Notes: generated by a model from the sequence alone, not told the origin. Counted from the first letter of the stretch, positions 40,184 to 49,730 are shown. The stretch: 61,612 nucleotides of DNA from Methanofastidiosum sp. (GCA_013178285.1 JABLXD010000008.1:1-61612); one strand, 5' to 3'. Program-made: numbers and translations.

Positions 40184-40881
40184 TTATGTTTGGATTAACC
40201 TATATTTAAATATGATTTCTGCCAAGTTAAAATCTTCTTCAGAATCTATATCTATACTTCTTTCAAAAGGCATAAGATATGGAATAATCTTATCTCAAAA
40301 AAACTTAAATATTGATTTAAAATTTTTGGAGTAGAAATATAGATTGCGCCATTGGGGGTATACAAAGACGGTAATTCTTGTCTTCTTTTTTCTAAGTAAT
40401 CTTGATTAAAAAAGGATTTTAAATAATTATTTTCTAATTTAAAAGACCATAAGGGTGAATGATTAAGATTACAAACACTTATAACAGATTCACATTTACC
40501 TTCTAAGAATATCCGAATAGCATTATCTATGTCCTCTGTAGTTCTTAATGGAGAAGTCGGTTGAAGAAGAATAATTATTTTATCATTATTAAGATTGAGA
40601 TTATTTAAAAAATCCACTAGAACTTCAATTGTTTTTGTTTCATCTCTCGCAAGTTCTTTTGGTCTTTTGATAACTAATGAACCGTAATTCTTGGATATTT
40701 GGGATATCTCTTCATCTTCCGTACTAACATAAACTTTATCAATTAATTTAGAGTTAATAGCCGCTTTAATGGTATGAGCAATTAACGGTTCGCCTGCAAA
40801 TAATTTTATATTTTTACGTTTTAGGCCTTTACTGCCACCTCGTGCAGGTATTAAACAAATTATTTGTCGGCTCTTGTTCAT
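40184..40881 (-). pseudogene. neuA: CMP-nonulosonate cytidylyltransferase (NeuA/LegF-like) with a single-base frameshift near the 3' end
   Basis: Residues 1-195 read as a normal cytidylyltransferase: CLIPARGGSKGLKRKNI, VYVSTEDEEI, and LLQPTSPLRT. After SLYTPNGAIYIST the open frame runs out of the family pattern and stops at 40252. From about 40290 down to a TAA at 40184-40186 the next frame encodes PYLMPFERSIDIDSEEDFNLAE, the conserved family C-terminus. One base is therefore missing at about 40294-40296, where gag replaces an expected codon pair after a T7 run. Restored, the gene would end 3 bases before neuB. The protein as read would lack the domain-swap and active-site-closing tail. It is either a real lesion or a sequencing error. 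Confidence 0.85.
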
Positions 40882-40965
40882 AGGACTGCCCCATTAAAAT
40901 ATATATTATTTATATTATAATCTCTCCATATAAATTTATATATCTTATCTATATTTTAATTTCTA

Positions 40966-42390
40966 ATGAATAATATGGATGATATAGAATTTATAAAAAA
41001 AATTGAAACTGAATTTGATGTTAGTTCAATTAAAGTGGACGATACACAAATTTGGCCATTCCTTAGAATTCACTATGCATTTGCTTATTTAAATAAATAT
41101 ATATTGGATGTTCCAGAACAAGAATGTATTTCATTATCAAATAAAAAAAATAGGCTCAACAATATATTTTATGGATTTACGAATTTATTTAGAAGATACG
41201 ATTATTTAATTTTCTCTGATACAATGGAACTACGATTAATTGACAATAAATATTTTAATAAACTAGCTCATTCTATTATTAAATTTCTTGGTGAAAATAA
41301 TACTTTGTTAGTAGAAAATCCCGCTTCAGGATTTCATTTTAAATTATCTCAAAGATTAAATAAAAACATTATCTCACTTGACATATTCCGTTTTTTATGT
41401 TATTTTTATCCATTTAAAAAAAGATTATTAATTCTAAATGAAAATATATTGAAGCAAATAAATAGCCAATACGGCTTGGATATAGACTACAATAGTATTT
41501 CAAATAAATTTTTTGTATACACAAATATATTCAAATTTTATTTAAAGATATACAAACCAAAATTAATTTTCATAAGTAGTTATTATGATACCATATACCA
41601 ATCGTTGATTCATGCCTCTAGGACTTGTGGGATTAAGGTCATTGAATTACAACACGGTAGCATTGATTCTAAACATCCAGCATATAATCTATTTGTTGAT
41701 CTAGATAAGTCTTTTTTTCCAGAATATCTTTTTGTATTAGGGGGCAACATGAATAAAATATTTACTCAAAATAATTATTTTATTGATAAAAAAAATGTGT
41801 TCCCTACTGGGAACATGTACATTGATTTTATTAATAATGAATATGAGCTTCCATTAGAAATTGATTCTAATTTTTTAGAATATAGGGGCATATACAATAA
41901 AATTATAGCCGTTTCTTCTCAGTATACTGTAGAAGCTGAATTAATAGAATTTCTCAAAGAATCTGCTCTCTTAATCCCTGAAGTTCTATTTATTTTTATA
42001 CCAAGAGACATAACTAAGGATTATAGTAATTATTATTTCCCAAAGAACATAATTATTATAAAAGACCTTGACGTGTATCAAACTATCAAATATTCTGATT
42101 TTCATTCAACGGTATACTCGACTTGTGCAATAGAAGCGCCTGCTTTGGGTGTTCCAAACATTCTAATCAACATTAAGAACGAATCAAAAAAATATTATTC
42201 TGAAATACTATCTAATCCGGATGTAACAAGATTTGTAGACACGCCTGAAGAATTTGTTAAATTAATACAAACTTGGGGCCCTAAATCAAAAGAAGAAATA
42301 AAACAGTTACATGAAGGATTTTATGCCAAAAATCATAAAGAAAGCTTAAAAAAAGCATTAGATAAAATAATGAATGATACTAAGCTGTAA
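40966..42390 (+). CDS. Unrecognised GT-B-like glycosyltransferase candidate, possibly the nonulosonic acid transferase
   Basis: The protein has 474 residues and is strikingly rich in N, K, I, Y and F, with very AT-rich codons compared with its neighbours. The C-terminal half has IELQHGSIDSKHPAYN, VFPTGNMYIDF, and SDFHSTVYSTCAIEAPALGVPNILIN. These are the His-Gly loop and the S/T-x-E-x-x-x-x-G-x-P loop of GT-B transferases that work on capsule or lipid-linked glycans. No membrane span. It sits back-to-back with the CMP-sugar synthetase gene, so using the activated nonulosonic acid is a reasonable guess. The specific family is unknown to me. Confidence 0.6.
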   Translation: MNNMDDIEFIKKIETEFDVSSIKVDDTQIWPFLRIHYAFAYLNKYILDVPEQECISLSNKKNRLNNIFYGFTNLFRRYDYLIFSDTMELRLIDNKYFNKLAHSIIKFLGENNTLLVENPASGFHFKLSQRLNKNIISLDIFRFLCYFYPFKKRLLILNENILKQINSQYGLDIDYNSISNKFFVYTNIFKFYLKIYKPKLIFISSYYDTIYQSLIHASRTCGIKVIELQHGSIDSKHPAYNLFVDLDKSFFPEYLFVLGGNMNKIFTQNNYFIDKKNVFPTGNMYIDFINNEYELPLEIDSNFLEYRGIYNKIIAVSSQYTVEAELIEFLKESALLIPEVLFIFIPRDITKDYSNYYFPKNIIIIKDLDVYQTIKYSDFHSTVYSTCAIEAPALGVPNILINIKNESKKYYSEILSNPDVTRFVDTPEEFVKLIQTWGPKSKEEIKQLHEGFYAKNHKESLKKALDKIMNDTKL

Positions 42391-42416
42391 CTCCTTATGT
42401 ATTTTTAGGTGTATTA

Positions 42417-43556
42417 ATGATTACTAAAGAAAGACCTTACCAGATATGTACAAGATGTGTTATGGACACAACTGATCCAGAGATAGTCTTTGATAAAAAT
42501 GGAGTATGCAACCACTGCAAGCGTGCCGAATTACTAATGAATATGCCCCCATATTCACTTAGTCCTGATGAAAAGAAGAAATCACTAGAGAAATTAGCAG
42601 AAGAAATCAAAGAAAAAGGCAAAGGAAAGAAATATGACTGTGTAATTGGCTTGAGTGGGGGTACAGATAGTACCTATGCGGCATACATAGTTGTAAAATT
42701 GGGATTAAGACCTCTTGCAGTACACTTGGACAACGGCTGGAACTCAGAGTTGTCAGTTAAAAATATTGAGAATATAGTAAAGAATCTGGGTATAGACCTT
42801 TACACTTATGTCATAGACTGGGATGAATTTAAGGATTTACAAATGGCATTCTTAAAGGCATCCACACCCGATTCAGAGATACCAACTGACCATGCAATAT
42901 GCTCTGCCCTTTACCAAGTTGCAAGAAAGCACAATGTAAAATATATACTAGCCGGTACCAATCTTGGAACTGAATCAATTTTGCCTGCTTTGTGGTCTCA
43001 TGGGCACTCTGACTGGAAATATATTAAGAATATCCAAAAAAGATTCGGATCAAAAAAACTAAAAACTTTTCCGCATCAGAGCATGCTTGATCTCTTTATA
43101 GATGTGAAAATAAGAAAAATCAAATGGGTCCATCTCTTAAATTATATTGATTACGTCAAAAAAGATGCAGTAAATATTATTGAAAAAGAATTAGATTGGC
43201 GAAATTACGGCGGAAAGCACTATGAATCCATATACACTAGATTCTTTCAAGGATACATTCTACCTGTTAAATTTAATTTTGACAAAAGAAGAGCACACCT
43301 ATCAAGTTTAATAATATCCAATCAAATTACAAGGGATTACGCATTACAAGAACTTACAAAAGATCCATACCCAAGTATTGAATTACTAGAAGAAGATAAG
43401 GAGTTTTTCATAAATAAATTTGGAATCGAGGAAGATCAATTCAATCAAATTATGAATGCTAAAACAAAAACGTTTTGGGATTATCCCTCTTATGAGAAAT
43501 CTAGTTTCTGGGCCTACATCAAAAATTTATACTACAAAATTTACAAAAAAAAGTAG
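42417..43556 (+). CDS. N-acetyl sugar amidotransferase (WbpG/PseA-like), copy 2
   Basis: The protein has 379 residues. A C-T-R-C-V-M-D-T-T-D-P ... C-N-H-C zinc pair is followed by the ATP-pyrophosphatase loop VIGLSGGTDSTYAAY. In Pseudomonas WbpG works with HisH2 and HisF2 to form an acetamidino group on a diacetamido sugar. The same three genes occur here in the same order (hisH-like after 15 bases, hisF-like next). It differs from copy 1 at 36707-37849 in its active-loop sequence (GGTDS versus GGKDS). Confidence 0.88.
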   Translation: MITKERPYQICTRCVMDTTDPEIVFDKNGVCNHCKRAELLMNMPPYSLSPDEKKKSLEKLAEEIKEKGKGKKYDCVIGLSGGTDSTYAAYIVVKLGLRPLAVHLDNGWNSELSVKNIENIVKNLGIDLYTYVIDWDEFKDLQMAFLKASTPDSEIPTDHAICSALYQVARKHNVKYILAGTNLGTESILPALWSHGHSDWKYIKNIQKRFGSKKLKTFPHQSMLDLFIDVKIRKIKWVHLLNYIDYVKKDAVNIIEKELDWRNYGGKHYESIYTRFFQGYILPVKFNFDKRRAHLSSLIISNQITRDYALQELTKDPYPSIELLEEDKEFFINKFGIEEDQFNQIMNAKTKTFWDYPSYEKSSFWAYIKNLYYKIYKKK

Positions 43557-43571
43557 TCTATGGAGAATTAA

Positions 43572-44180
43572 ATGATAGTAATAGTTGACTATGGGATTGG
43601 AAACATTGGGTCTATAGTAAACATGATAAAAAAAGCAGGAGAAAAAGCAGTCTGCTCATCAAATCACGAGGAAATAGAATCCGCAGATAAATTAATTCTC
43701 TCAGGCGTCGGCTCCTTTGATACAGGGGTAAAAAATATTGAGGATAGAGATCTAAGGCAAATATTAGATAAAAAAGTTCTCAAAGAAAAAATCCCAATAC
43801 TAGGTATATGTCTAGGTATGCAGCTCATGACAAAATCAAGTGAAGAAGGAGAGCTAAAGGGTCTTTCGTGGATTGATGCAGTTACTCTAAAATTTAATTT
43901 TAAGAATAATGGCCTAAAAATTCCACATATGGGTTGGAATTCCCTAGATATAAAAAATCAAGACACGTTATTCAAAGAGATGTATGAAGAGCCTAGATTT
44001 TATTTTGTGCATTCGTACTATGTAAAATGTAACGATGAGAAAGATATACTCTCAACTACAAACTATGGGATTGATTTTGTCTCGTCGTTTAAGAAAGATA
44101 ATATTATGGGAACTCAATTTCATCCTGAGAAAAGCCATAAATTTGGCCTTAAATTAATGAAAAACTTTGTGGAGATGTAA
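43572..44180 (+). CDS. hisH: HisH-like glutamine amidotransferase for sugar amidination
   Basis: This class I glutaminase has 202 residues, with nucleophile loop GICLGMQLMT and the His-Glu pair in GTQFHPEKSH. In histidine synthesis HisH feeds ammonia to HisF. Here its neighbours are a WbpG-type amidotransferase and a HisF-like gene, and there are no other his genes, so it most likely supplies ammonia for acetamidino-sugar formation. The end of the gene contains the ribosome-binding site of the hisF-like gene. Confidence 0.88.
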   Translation: MIVIVDYGIGNIGSIVNMIKKAGEKAVCSSNHEEIESADKLILSGVGSFDTGVKNIEDRDLRQILDKKVLKEKIPILGICLGMQLMTKSSEEGELKGLSWIDAVTLKFNFKNNGLKIPHMGWNSLDIKNQDTLFKEMYEEPRFYFVHSYYVKCNDEKDILSTTNYGIDFVSSFKKDNIMGTQFHPEKSHKFGLKLMKNFVEM

Positions 44181-44185
44181 ATATA

Positions 44186-44947
44186 ATTCTTAAAACAAGG
44201 GTCTTGCCGTGTTTACTCCTAAAGAATGGGGGCCTTGTAAAAACAATGAAATTCAGCAATCCAAAATATGTTGGAGACCCAATAAACGCCGTTAAAATAT
44301 TCAATGAAAAAGAAGTAGATGAAATATTGATACTTGATATTGAGGCAAGTAAACAAAATAAATCTCCTAACTTCGAACTGCTAAACAGAATAGGTAAAGA
44401 AGCCTTCATGCCGATGAGTTATGGTGGTGGGATAAAAAATTTAGAAGATGTTAGTAGAATACTAAGCTCTGGATTTGAAAAAGTTTGTTTAAATTCGACG
44501 GCCTTAAAAAATCAAGGTCTTATAAATGAAATATCCGATATATATGGTAGCCAAAGTGTCGTTGTTTCAATTGATGTTAAGAAAAATATTCTTGGAAAGT
44601 ACAAAGTATACGATTATCTAAATAAGAAAACAACTAATTTAGATCCACTTGATTATGCCAAATCTGTTGAACATTTTGGTGCTGGAGAAATATTTCTTAA
44701 TTCAGTGGATAGAGATGGCACCATGGAGGGCTATGATATAGAACTAATAAGATATATTTCAAGCGAAGTCGGGATACCTGTAATAGCGTCAGGCGGGGCC
44801 GGAAAAATAGAAGATTTTGAGAAAGCAGTAAAAATCGGTGGGGCCTCGGCTGTTGCGGCTGGAAGTCTATTTGTTTTCCAGGGAGTCCATAGAGCTGTCT
44901 TGATAACATATCCCGAGAGAAAAGATTTAGAAAAAATCTTAATATAA
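44186..44947 (+). CDS. hisF: HisF-like barrel protein for sugar amidination, probable ATT start
   Basis: This TIM barrel has about 253 residues: CLLLKNGGLVKT, NPKYVGDPINAVKIFNE, ILDIEASK, MSYGGGI, SIDVK, NSVDRDGTMEGYD, and VIASGGAGKIEDF. The conserved first strand (I-L-K-T-R-V) is encoded upstream of the first ordinary start codon, TTG 44204. GGAGATG at 44171-44177 lies 8 bases before ATT 44186, which would begin M-L-K-T-R-V, so ATT (or ATA 44183) is the probable start. It should channel ammonia from the HisH-like glutaminase to the adjacent WbpG-like enzyme. Confidence 0.82.
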   Translation: MLKTRVLPCLLLKNGGLVKTMKFSNPKYVGDPINAVKIFNEKEVDEILILDIEASKQNKSPNFELLNRIGKEAFMPMSYGGGIKNLEDVSRILSSGFEKVCLNSTALKNQGLINEISDIYGSQSVVVSIDVKKNILGKYKVYDYLNKKTTNLDPLDYAKSVEHFGAGEIFLNSVDRDGTMEGYDIELIRYISSEVGIPVIASGGAGKIEDFEKAVKIGGASAVAAGSLFVFQGVHRAVLITYPERKDLEKILI

Positions 44948-44990
44948 CTCTTTTATACTAATTATTCATATTGAAATCAAGTAATTAATA

Positions 44991-46196
44991 ATGGTTATAC
45001 CAATGAAAAGACAAATCAAAATACTTTTGGGATTAATTTCTGATATATTATTTTTACCATTTATCCTAGTCGCTCTCCCCATAATTAAACTAACAAAATA
45101 TTTTAATAAAAATAAAAAATCAAAGCCTTCTATCTTTATGGGCACAATGCCGATAAATAATTGGGTGGCAATAAGGGACGGCCTAAAGAAAAAAGGATTC
45201 GATGTTATTTTATTAGTCCATAGGGTACCAAAACATGAGAGAAATATAATCGACTATGACACCATTAAATTGATTGGATTTTTACCTTCATATATCCAAG
45301 AATACATCATATTCCTTTGGGCGATTAACAGATATGATTTATTTATCATGCCTTTTAAAGGGAGGATACTTGATAGACATGTTCTTCTTAATTGGCTTGA
45401 ACTACCACTTCTTAAAAAAATGGATAAGCTGATTATTCTTAATAGCTATGGGGGAGATATAATGACGCCTAGGATGACACTTTCCTCAAAAGGCTACAAA
45501 TACAGCATAATTGAAGGCTATGAAAAATCTCCAAATTATTCTAAAGTAGATGAGAATTATATTTCTAAAAATAGGGGTTATTGTGAAAAGTGGGCAGACC
45601 ATATTATTAGCGCTCTTGATCAGGTGGAGTATCTCACCCGAGTTGATAGCTATTTTCACATGAGATGTATTGATACAGAATCTATTATGCCAATCTATAA
45701 AACTAATAACGACAAAATAAAAATATTGCATGCAACTAATCATAGAGAACTAAAAGGAACAAAATACCTGATTGAATCTATAAACAGTTTAAAAGAAGAA
45801 GGAAATGGCATAGAATTAACTATCCTTGAAGGAAGGCCGCATGGAGAGGTGATATCTGCCATAAAAAAATCAGACATTATAGCTGACCAGTTTATAATAG
45901 GGGCCTACGGCAGGTTTGCAATTGAAGCTATGGCATATGGGAAGCCTGTTCTTTGTTATTTGAGGGAAAATCTTTTTGAGAAAAATCCAATATGGGATGA
46001 ATGCCCCATAGTCAATGCTAATCCGGATAATCTAAAAGAAAAAATAAAACAGCTTATGGATAATAAAAATAAGAGAATTGAATTAGGTAAAAAAAGTCGA
46101 CATTATGTTGAAAAGTATCATTCAGTTGAGTACGTTGTTGGAAAATTAGAAGCAATAATCAGTGAGCTTTATGGAAGCAAACAAAAAGACAACTAA
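44991..46196 (+). CDS. Group 1 (GT4-type) glycosyltransferase
   Basis: The protein has 401 residues. An N-terminal hydrophobic helix (LLGLISDILFLPFILVALPII) probably anchors it to the membrane. The C-terminal half has KILHATNHRELKGTKYLIESINSL and FAIEAMAYGKPVLCYLRENL, the E-x7-E-like nucleotide-sugar site of GT4 enzymes. It adds one sugar of the surface glycan; donor and acceptor are unknown. It overlaps the following methyltransferase. Confidence 0.82.
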   Translation: MVIPMKRQIKILLGLISDILFLPFILVALPIIKLTKYFNKNKKSKPSIFMGTMPINNWVAIRDGLKKKGFDVILLVHRVPKHERNIIDYDTIKLIGFLPSYIQEYIIFLWAINRYDLFIMPFKGRILDRHVLLNWLELPLLKKMDKLIILNSYGGDIMTPRMTLSSKGYKYSIIEGYEKSPNYSKVDENYISKNRGYCEKWADHIISALDQVEYLTRVDSYFHMRCIDTESIMPIYKTNNDKIKILHATNHRELKGTKYLIESINSLKEEGNGIELTILEGRPHGEVISAIKKSDIIADQFIIGAYGRFAIEAMAYGKPVLCYLRENLFEKNPIWDECPIVNANPDNLKEKIKQLMDNKNKRIELGKKSRHYVEKYHSVEYVVGKLEAIISELYGSKQKDN

Positions 46197-46974
46197 AGAT
46201 TATTGGGAAGATGTGTGGGGTAATGAAAATAAATACAATAGATTAGATATCAAATCATCAAATTTTAAGACATGTATAAAAAATTACCACTATAGAAAAG
46301 TCTTCAGGAAAATAAATCCCGTATTATCTAAACTTCCAAAAGGTGCAAAAATACTGGAACTTGGTTGTGCAAATTCGCCATGGCTTCCTTTTTTAGCTAA
46401 GGAATATGGATTTCAGGTAGAAGGTATAGACTATTCAAAAAAAGGATGCAAACTATGTGAAAAAATTTTACAAGAAGAAAATATTAAAAATTTTAATATT
46501 GCGTGCTCAGACTTTTTTGATATCCCCAAAGAAATGGAAAATAGATATGACATGGCTTTCTCATTTGGAGTCGTGGAACATTTCAAAAATCCGGATGAAA
46601 TAATAAATATCTTTTCATCTGTATTAAAAGAAGATGGCATCTTAATCACTGGAATTCCAAACATGGGGAGCTTTTACGGAAAACTGCAGAAATATTTTAA
46701 CGAGGAAATTTACAAATTGCATAATCCCCTTAACCTAGATGATCTTTCAAAAAGCTATTCTGAATGTGGCCTTAAAATTCTTGACATGTACTACCTTTAC
46801 AATTTTAATTTGAACAATATAAATCCTGGCGATACTCAAAGGAAAAAAATATATAAAATATTGAACAATAAAATATCAAAGATATTCTGTATATTCTTGG
46901 ATTCTATCCTATCGATTATTGGAATCAACAATAAATATATTAGCTCATATATGATTATAATGGGCAAGAAGTAA
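46171..46974 (+). CDS. SAM-dependent methyltransferase
   Basis: This class I methyltransferase has 267 residues from ATG 46171; an in-frame GTG at 46162 is possible. Motif I is ILELGCANSPWL, followed by VEGIDYSKKG (motif II acidic residue), MAFSFGVVEHF and ITGIPNMGS. Located between glycosyltransferase and amidotransferase genes, it probably methylates a sugar of the glycan. It overlaps the preceding gene by 26 bases. Confidence 0.82.
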   Translation: MEANKKTTKDYWEDVWGNENKYNRLDIKSSNFKTCIKNYHYRKVFRKINPVLSKLPKGAKILELGCANSPWLPFLAKEYGFQVEGIDYSKKGCKLCEKILQEENIKNFNIACSDFFDIPKEMENRYDMAFSFGVVEHFKNPDEIINIFSSVLKEDGILITGIPNMGSFYGKLQKYFNEEIYKLHNPLNLDDLSKSYSECGLKILDMYYLYNFNLNNINPGDTQRKKIYKILNNKISKIFCIFLDSILSIIGINNKYISSYMIIMGKK

Positions 46975-47019
46975 TTTCAAAACAATAATCTTTTATTGAG
47001 CAATTTATCATTAGTTTTA

Positions 47020-48780
47020 ATGTGTGGAATCAACGGCTTTAACTTTGAGGACAAAAATCTTATCAAAAAGATGAATCATTTATTAAAGCACCGAGGCCCT
47101 GATTCGAACGGTCATTATATTGATTCAAAGGTATCTCTAGGTCAAACTAGGCTTTCGATAATAGATCTATCAACTGCTGGAAGCCAGCCGATGTCAAACG
47201 AAAATGGAGATATCTGGATTGTTTATAACGGTGAAGTTTATAATTTCAAAGAACTAAAAGAATGTCTTAATAATCACAAGTTCAAATCAGAAACAGATAC
47301 TGAAGTTCTAATCCATCTTTATGAAGAGCACGGAAAAGAAATGCTATCAAAGTTAAACGGCATGTTTGCCTTTTGCATTTATGATTCTAATAAAAAACAG
47401 CTTCTTCTTGCAAGAGATAGAACGGGTGTAAAACCATTATACTACTGTTTTGATGGCAATAAATTCATTTTTAGCTCTGAAATTAAGGCCATTCTAGCCC
47501 ACAATATCCCTAAAGTTATTAATTATAATTCTCTTGCTTTTTACCTAATGTACGGCTACACGTTAGACGAATCTTTGATAGGAGGGATAAAACAACTTCC
47601 GCCTGCAACATACTTGATTTTTGACCTAGAAAAGAAAACTATTACTGAGGGTAAATTCTGGCAGTTAGTTGAAAATATAGTTGAAGCAGACATTGATGAA
47701 GTCGAAGCACTTCTAAAAGATTCAGTGAAAAGAAGATTGATTGCAGATGTCCCTGTAGGCTCTTATTTATCTGGAGGAATCGACTCAAGTATTATAACTG
47801 CCCTCTCTAGGCCATATATTGATGAATATCACACATTCAATGTTAACTTTGGTGATGAAGTTTATTCTGAGTCAAAATATGCAAGGATAGTGTCAGACCA
47901 CCTAGGCACAATTCACCATGAGCTCACTGTTGAAATTGATAAAGTTATCAAGGAAATTAATAATATTGCCTGGCACTACGATGATCCAATTGCCGAAGGT
48001 GGGACAATACCAAATTACTTTGTATCAAAACTTGCAAAAAAATATGTTACAGTGGCCCTTGCAGGTGAAGGTGGGGATGAAGTATTTGGGGGATACAAAT
48101 GGTACCGCTACCAGCCAAAACTTGTAAAATATTCTAAGTATATTCCTAAAATACCTGAGATTGGTAGCTCTTCGAAAAGAAAAAAAATCAGGATGATAAA
48201 TAAGGCAAAGAAAGGGATAGAAGAGCTACAGGCATCCACTCATTTATGGCTTTCACCTAGCGAAATAAAAAATATCTCTAATTTTGATTATTCTGACCCA
48301 AAAATAAACTACCTAGGTCACGCAAACTATGAATTAAAAAAGACAATTAATAAAATGCAGTATATAGATATTAATACTCTTTTACAGTCATACAATCAAA
48401 AATCAGATAGGATGACGATGGCATTTGCAGTTGAAGAGAGGGTACCCTTCCAGGATTATCGATTGATCGAAGCTTCTTTTTCTCTTTCTGATGAATTAAA
48501 GATCAACAAGGGAAATGAAAAATACATTATCAAAAAGATAGGTGAAAAATATCTACCCAATGAGATTGTAAATCGTGAGAAAAGAGGATATGGGGTTCCC
48601 ATTTCCCACTGGATAGAAACAAAACTGATGGGAGAAATAGTTAGGAAATTTGATTCATCTAATCTCTTGGAAGATAAAATTTTTATAAAAGATTTTTATA
48701 AGAAAATCAAGTACCATCATAATACTTACTGGTCACTATACGCCTTAGAACTATGGTATGATAATTACATGTTGAATTAA
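47020..48780 (+). CDS. asnB: Asparagine-synthetase-like glutamine amidotransferase, copy 1
   Basis: The enzyme needs cysteine directly after the initiator Met, so the start is ATG 47020 (MCGINGFNF), not the in-frame TTG 24 bases earlier. It is 586 residues: an N-terminal glutaminase (C2, HRGPDSNG, YNGEVYNFKEL) and a C-terminal ATP-dependent synthetase domain with LSGGIDSS. In glycan loci these enzymes often amidate uronic acids rather than aspartate. UDP-sugar dehydrogenase genes lie next to it. Its end overlaps the convergent epimerase by 4 bases. Confidence 0.88.
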   Translation: MCGINGFNFEDKNLIKKMNHLLKHRGPDSNGHYIDSKVSLGQTRLSIIDLSTAGSQPMSNENGDIWIVYNGEVYNFKELKECLNNHKFKSETDTEVLIHLYEEHGKEMLSKLNGMFAFCIYDSNKKQLLLARDRTGVKPLYYCFDGNKFIFSSEIKAILAHNIPKVINYNSLAFYLMYGYTLDESLIGGIKQLPPATYLIFDLEKKTITEGKFWQLVENIVEADIDEVEALLKDSVKRRLIADVPVGSYLSGGIDSSIITALSRPYIDEYHTFNVNFGDEVYSESKYARIVSDHLGTIHHELTVEIDKVIKEINNIAWHYDDPIAEGGTIPNYFVSKLAKKYVTVALAGEGGDEVFGGYKWYRYQPKLVKYSKYIPKIPEIGSSSKRKKIRMINKAKKGIEELQASTHLWLSPSEIKNISNFDYSDPKINYLGHANYELKKTINKMQYIDINTLLQSYNQKSDRMTMAFAVEERVPFQDYRLIEASFSLSDELKINKGNEKYIIKKIGEKYLPNEIVNREKRGYGVPISHWIETKLMGEIVRKFDSSNLLEDKIFIKDFYKKIKYHHNTYWSLYALELWYDNYMLN

Positions 48781-49730
48781 TCTTTTTTATTAAAAAACTC
48801 AACTGTTTTTTTAAGACCGTTATCTAAGGAGTATTTAGGAGTATAATCAATTAGGGCTCTGGCCAGAGAAATATCCGCTAATGAATCCTTTACATCCCCT
48901 TCTCTTCGTTCCCTATAAATAATTTCGACCTCTATTCCAAGCATTTTCGCTATCTTCTGGGACAAATCATTTACAGAAATTCTCTTTCCCCCAGCGATAT
49001 TCAATGTTTTTCCATCCGATTTTTTGCTTTCACATGACAATAGATTTGCATTTACAACATCTTCAACAAAAGTGAAGTCCCGTGTCTGGTCTCCATCTCC
49101 ATATATATCTATTGGACTACCTTTCATTATTGATGATATGAATCTCGGTATCACTGCAGCATATTCTGATTTTGGATTTTGTCTGGGGCCATATACATTG
49201 AAATATCTAAGTGAGGTAGTTCTAAGTCCATAAATTTCATAAAATACCTTACAATAGTTTTCCCCACATAGTTTTGAAATGGCGTAAGGAGAAAGTGGAG
49301 AAGGGCACATATTCTCTATTTTTGGGAGAGTGGGCGTATCTCCATAAACTGAGGAAGATGAGGCAAAGACAACTTTCTCGACATTAGAATCTCTTGCCGC
49401 AACTAGTACATTCAAGGTGCCACCTATATTTGCTTTGTTTGTGGCAATAGGATTTTTTACACTTCGGGGAACACTTGGTATAGCAGCTTGATGCAAAACA
49501 TAATCCACATCAGAAAAGCATTCTTGCAATATTCTTAGATCTGTTATAGAACCCTTCACAAAATTAATTGATTTTTCTTCTACTAAATCAACAATGTTTT
49601 CAAAATTTCCAGTGGAGATATCATCAATTACAGTAACTTCGTTATCTTTGTAAATACTGTGGACTATATTTGACCCTATGAAGCCTGCCCCACCAGTAAC
49701 AACAATTTTTTTATTTTTAATATCCAGCAC
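48777..49730 (-). CDS. NAD-dependent UDP-sugar epimerase (GalE/WbpP-like), GTG start
   Basis: The protein has 317 residues with TGGAGFIGSN at the N-terminus, the catalytic S-x-x-Y-x-x-x-K in SSVYGD ... YAISKLCGE, and RYFNVYGPRQNP. It interconverts C4 epimers of UDP-glucose, UDP-GlcNAc or their uronic acids. GTG at 49730 overlaps the end of the dehydrogenase gene by 14 bases. With that neighbour, a UDP-HexNAc-uronic acid product is likely. Confidence 0.87.
   Translation of the reverse strand: MLDIKNKKIVVTGGAGFIGSNIVHSIYKDNEVTVIDDISTGNFENIVDLVEEKSINFVKGSITDLRILQECFSDVDYVLHQAAIPSVPRSVKNPIATNKANIGGTLNVLVAARDSNVEKVVFASSSSVYGDTPTLPKIENMCPSPLSPYAISKLCGENYCKVFYEIYGLRTTSLRYFNVYGPRQNPKSEYAAVIPRFISSIMKGSPIDIYGDGDQTRDFTFVEDVVNANLLSCESKKSDGKTLNIAGGKRISVNDLSQKIAKMLGIEVEIIYRERREGDVKDSLADISLARALIDYTPKYSLDNGLKKTVEFFNKKD

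Noticed and set aside
34038-40881. Pseudaminic acid pathway
   Set aside because: A NeuC-like hydrolysing epimerase is present and no PseG-type hydrolase is seen, so the legionaminic-type route fits better; the first two enzymes alone would not decide.
43572-44947. HisH/HisF-like genes as part of histidine biosynthesis
   Set aside because: No other his genes nearby, and the order with a WbpG-type enzyme is the known sugar-amidination set.
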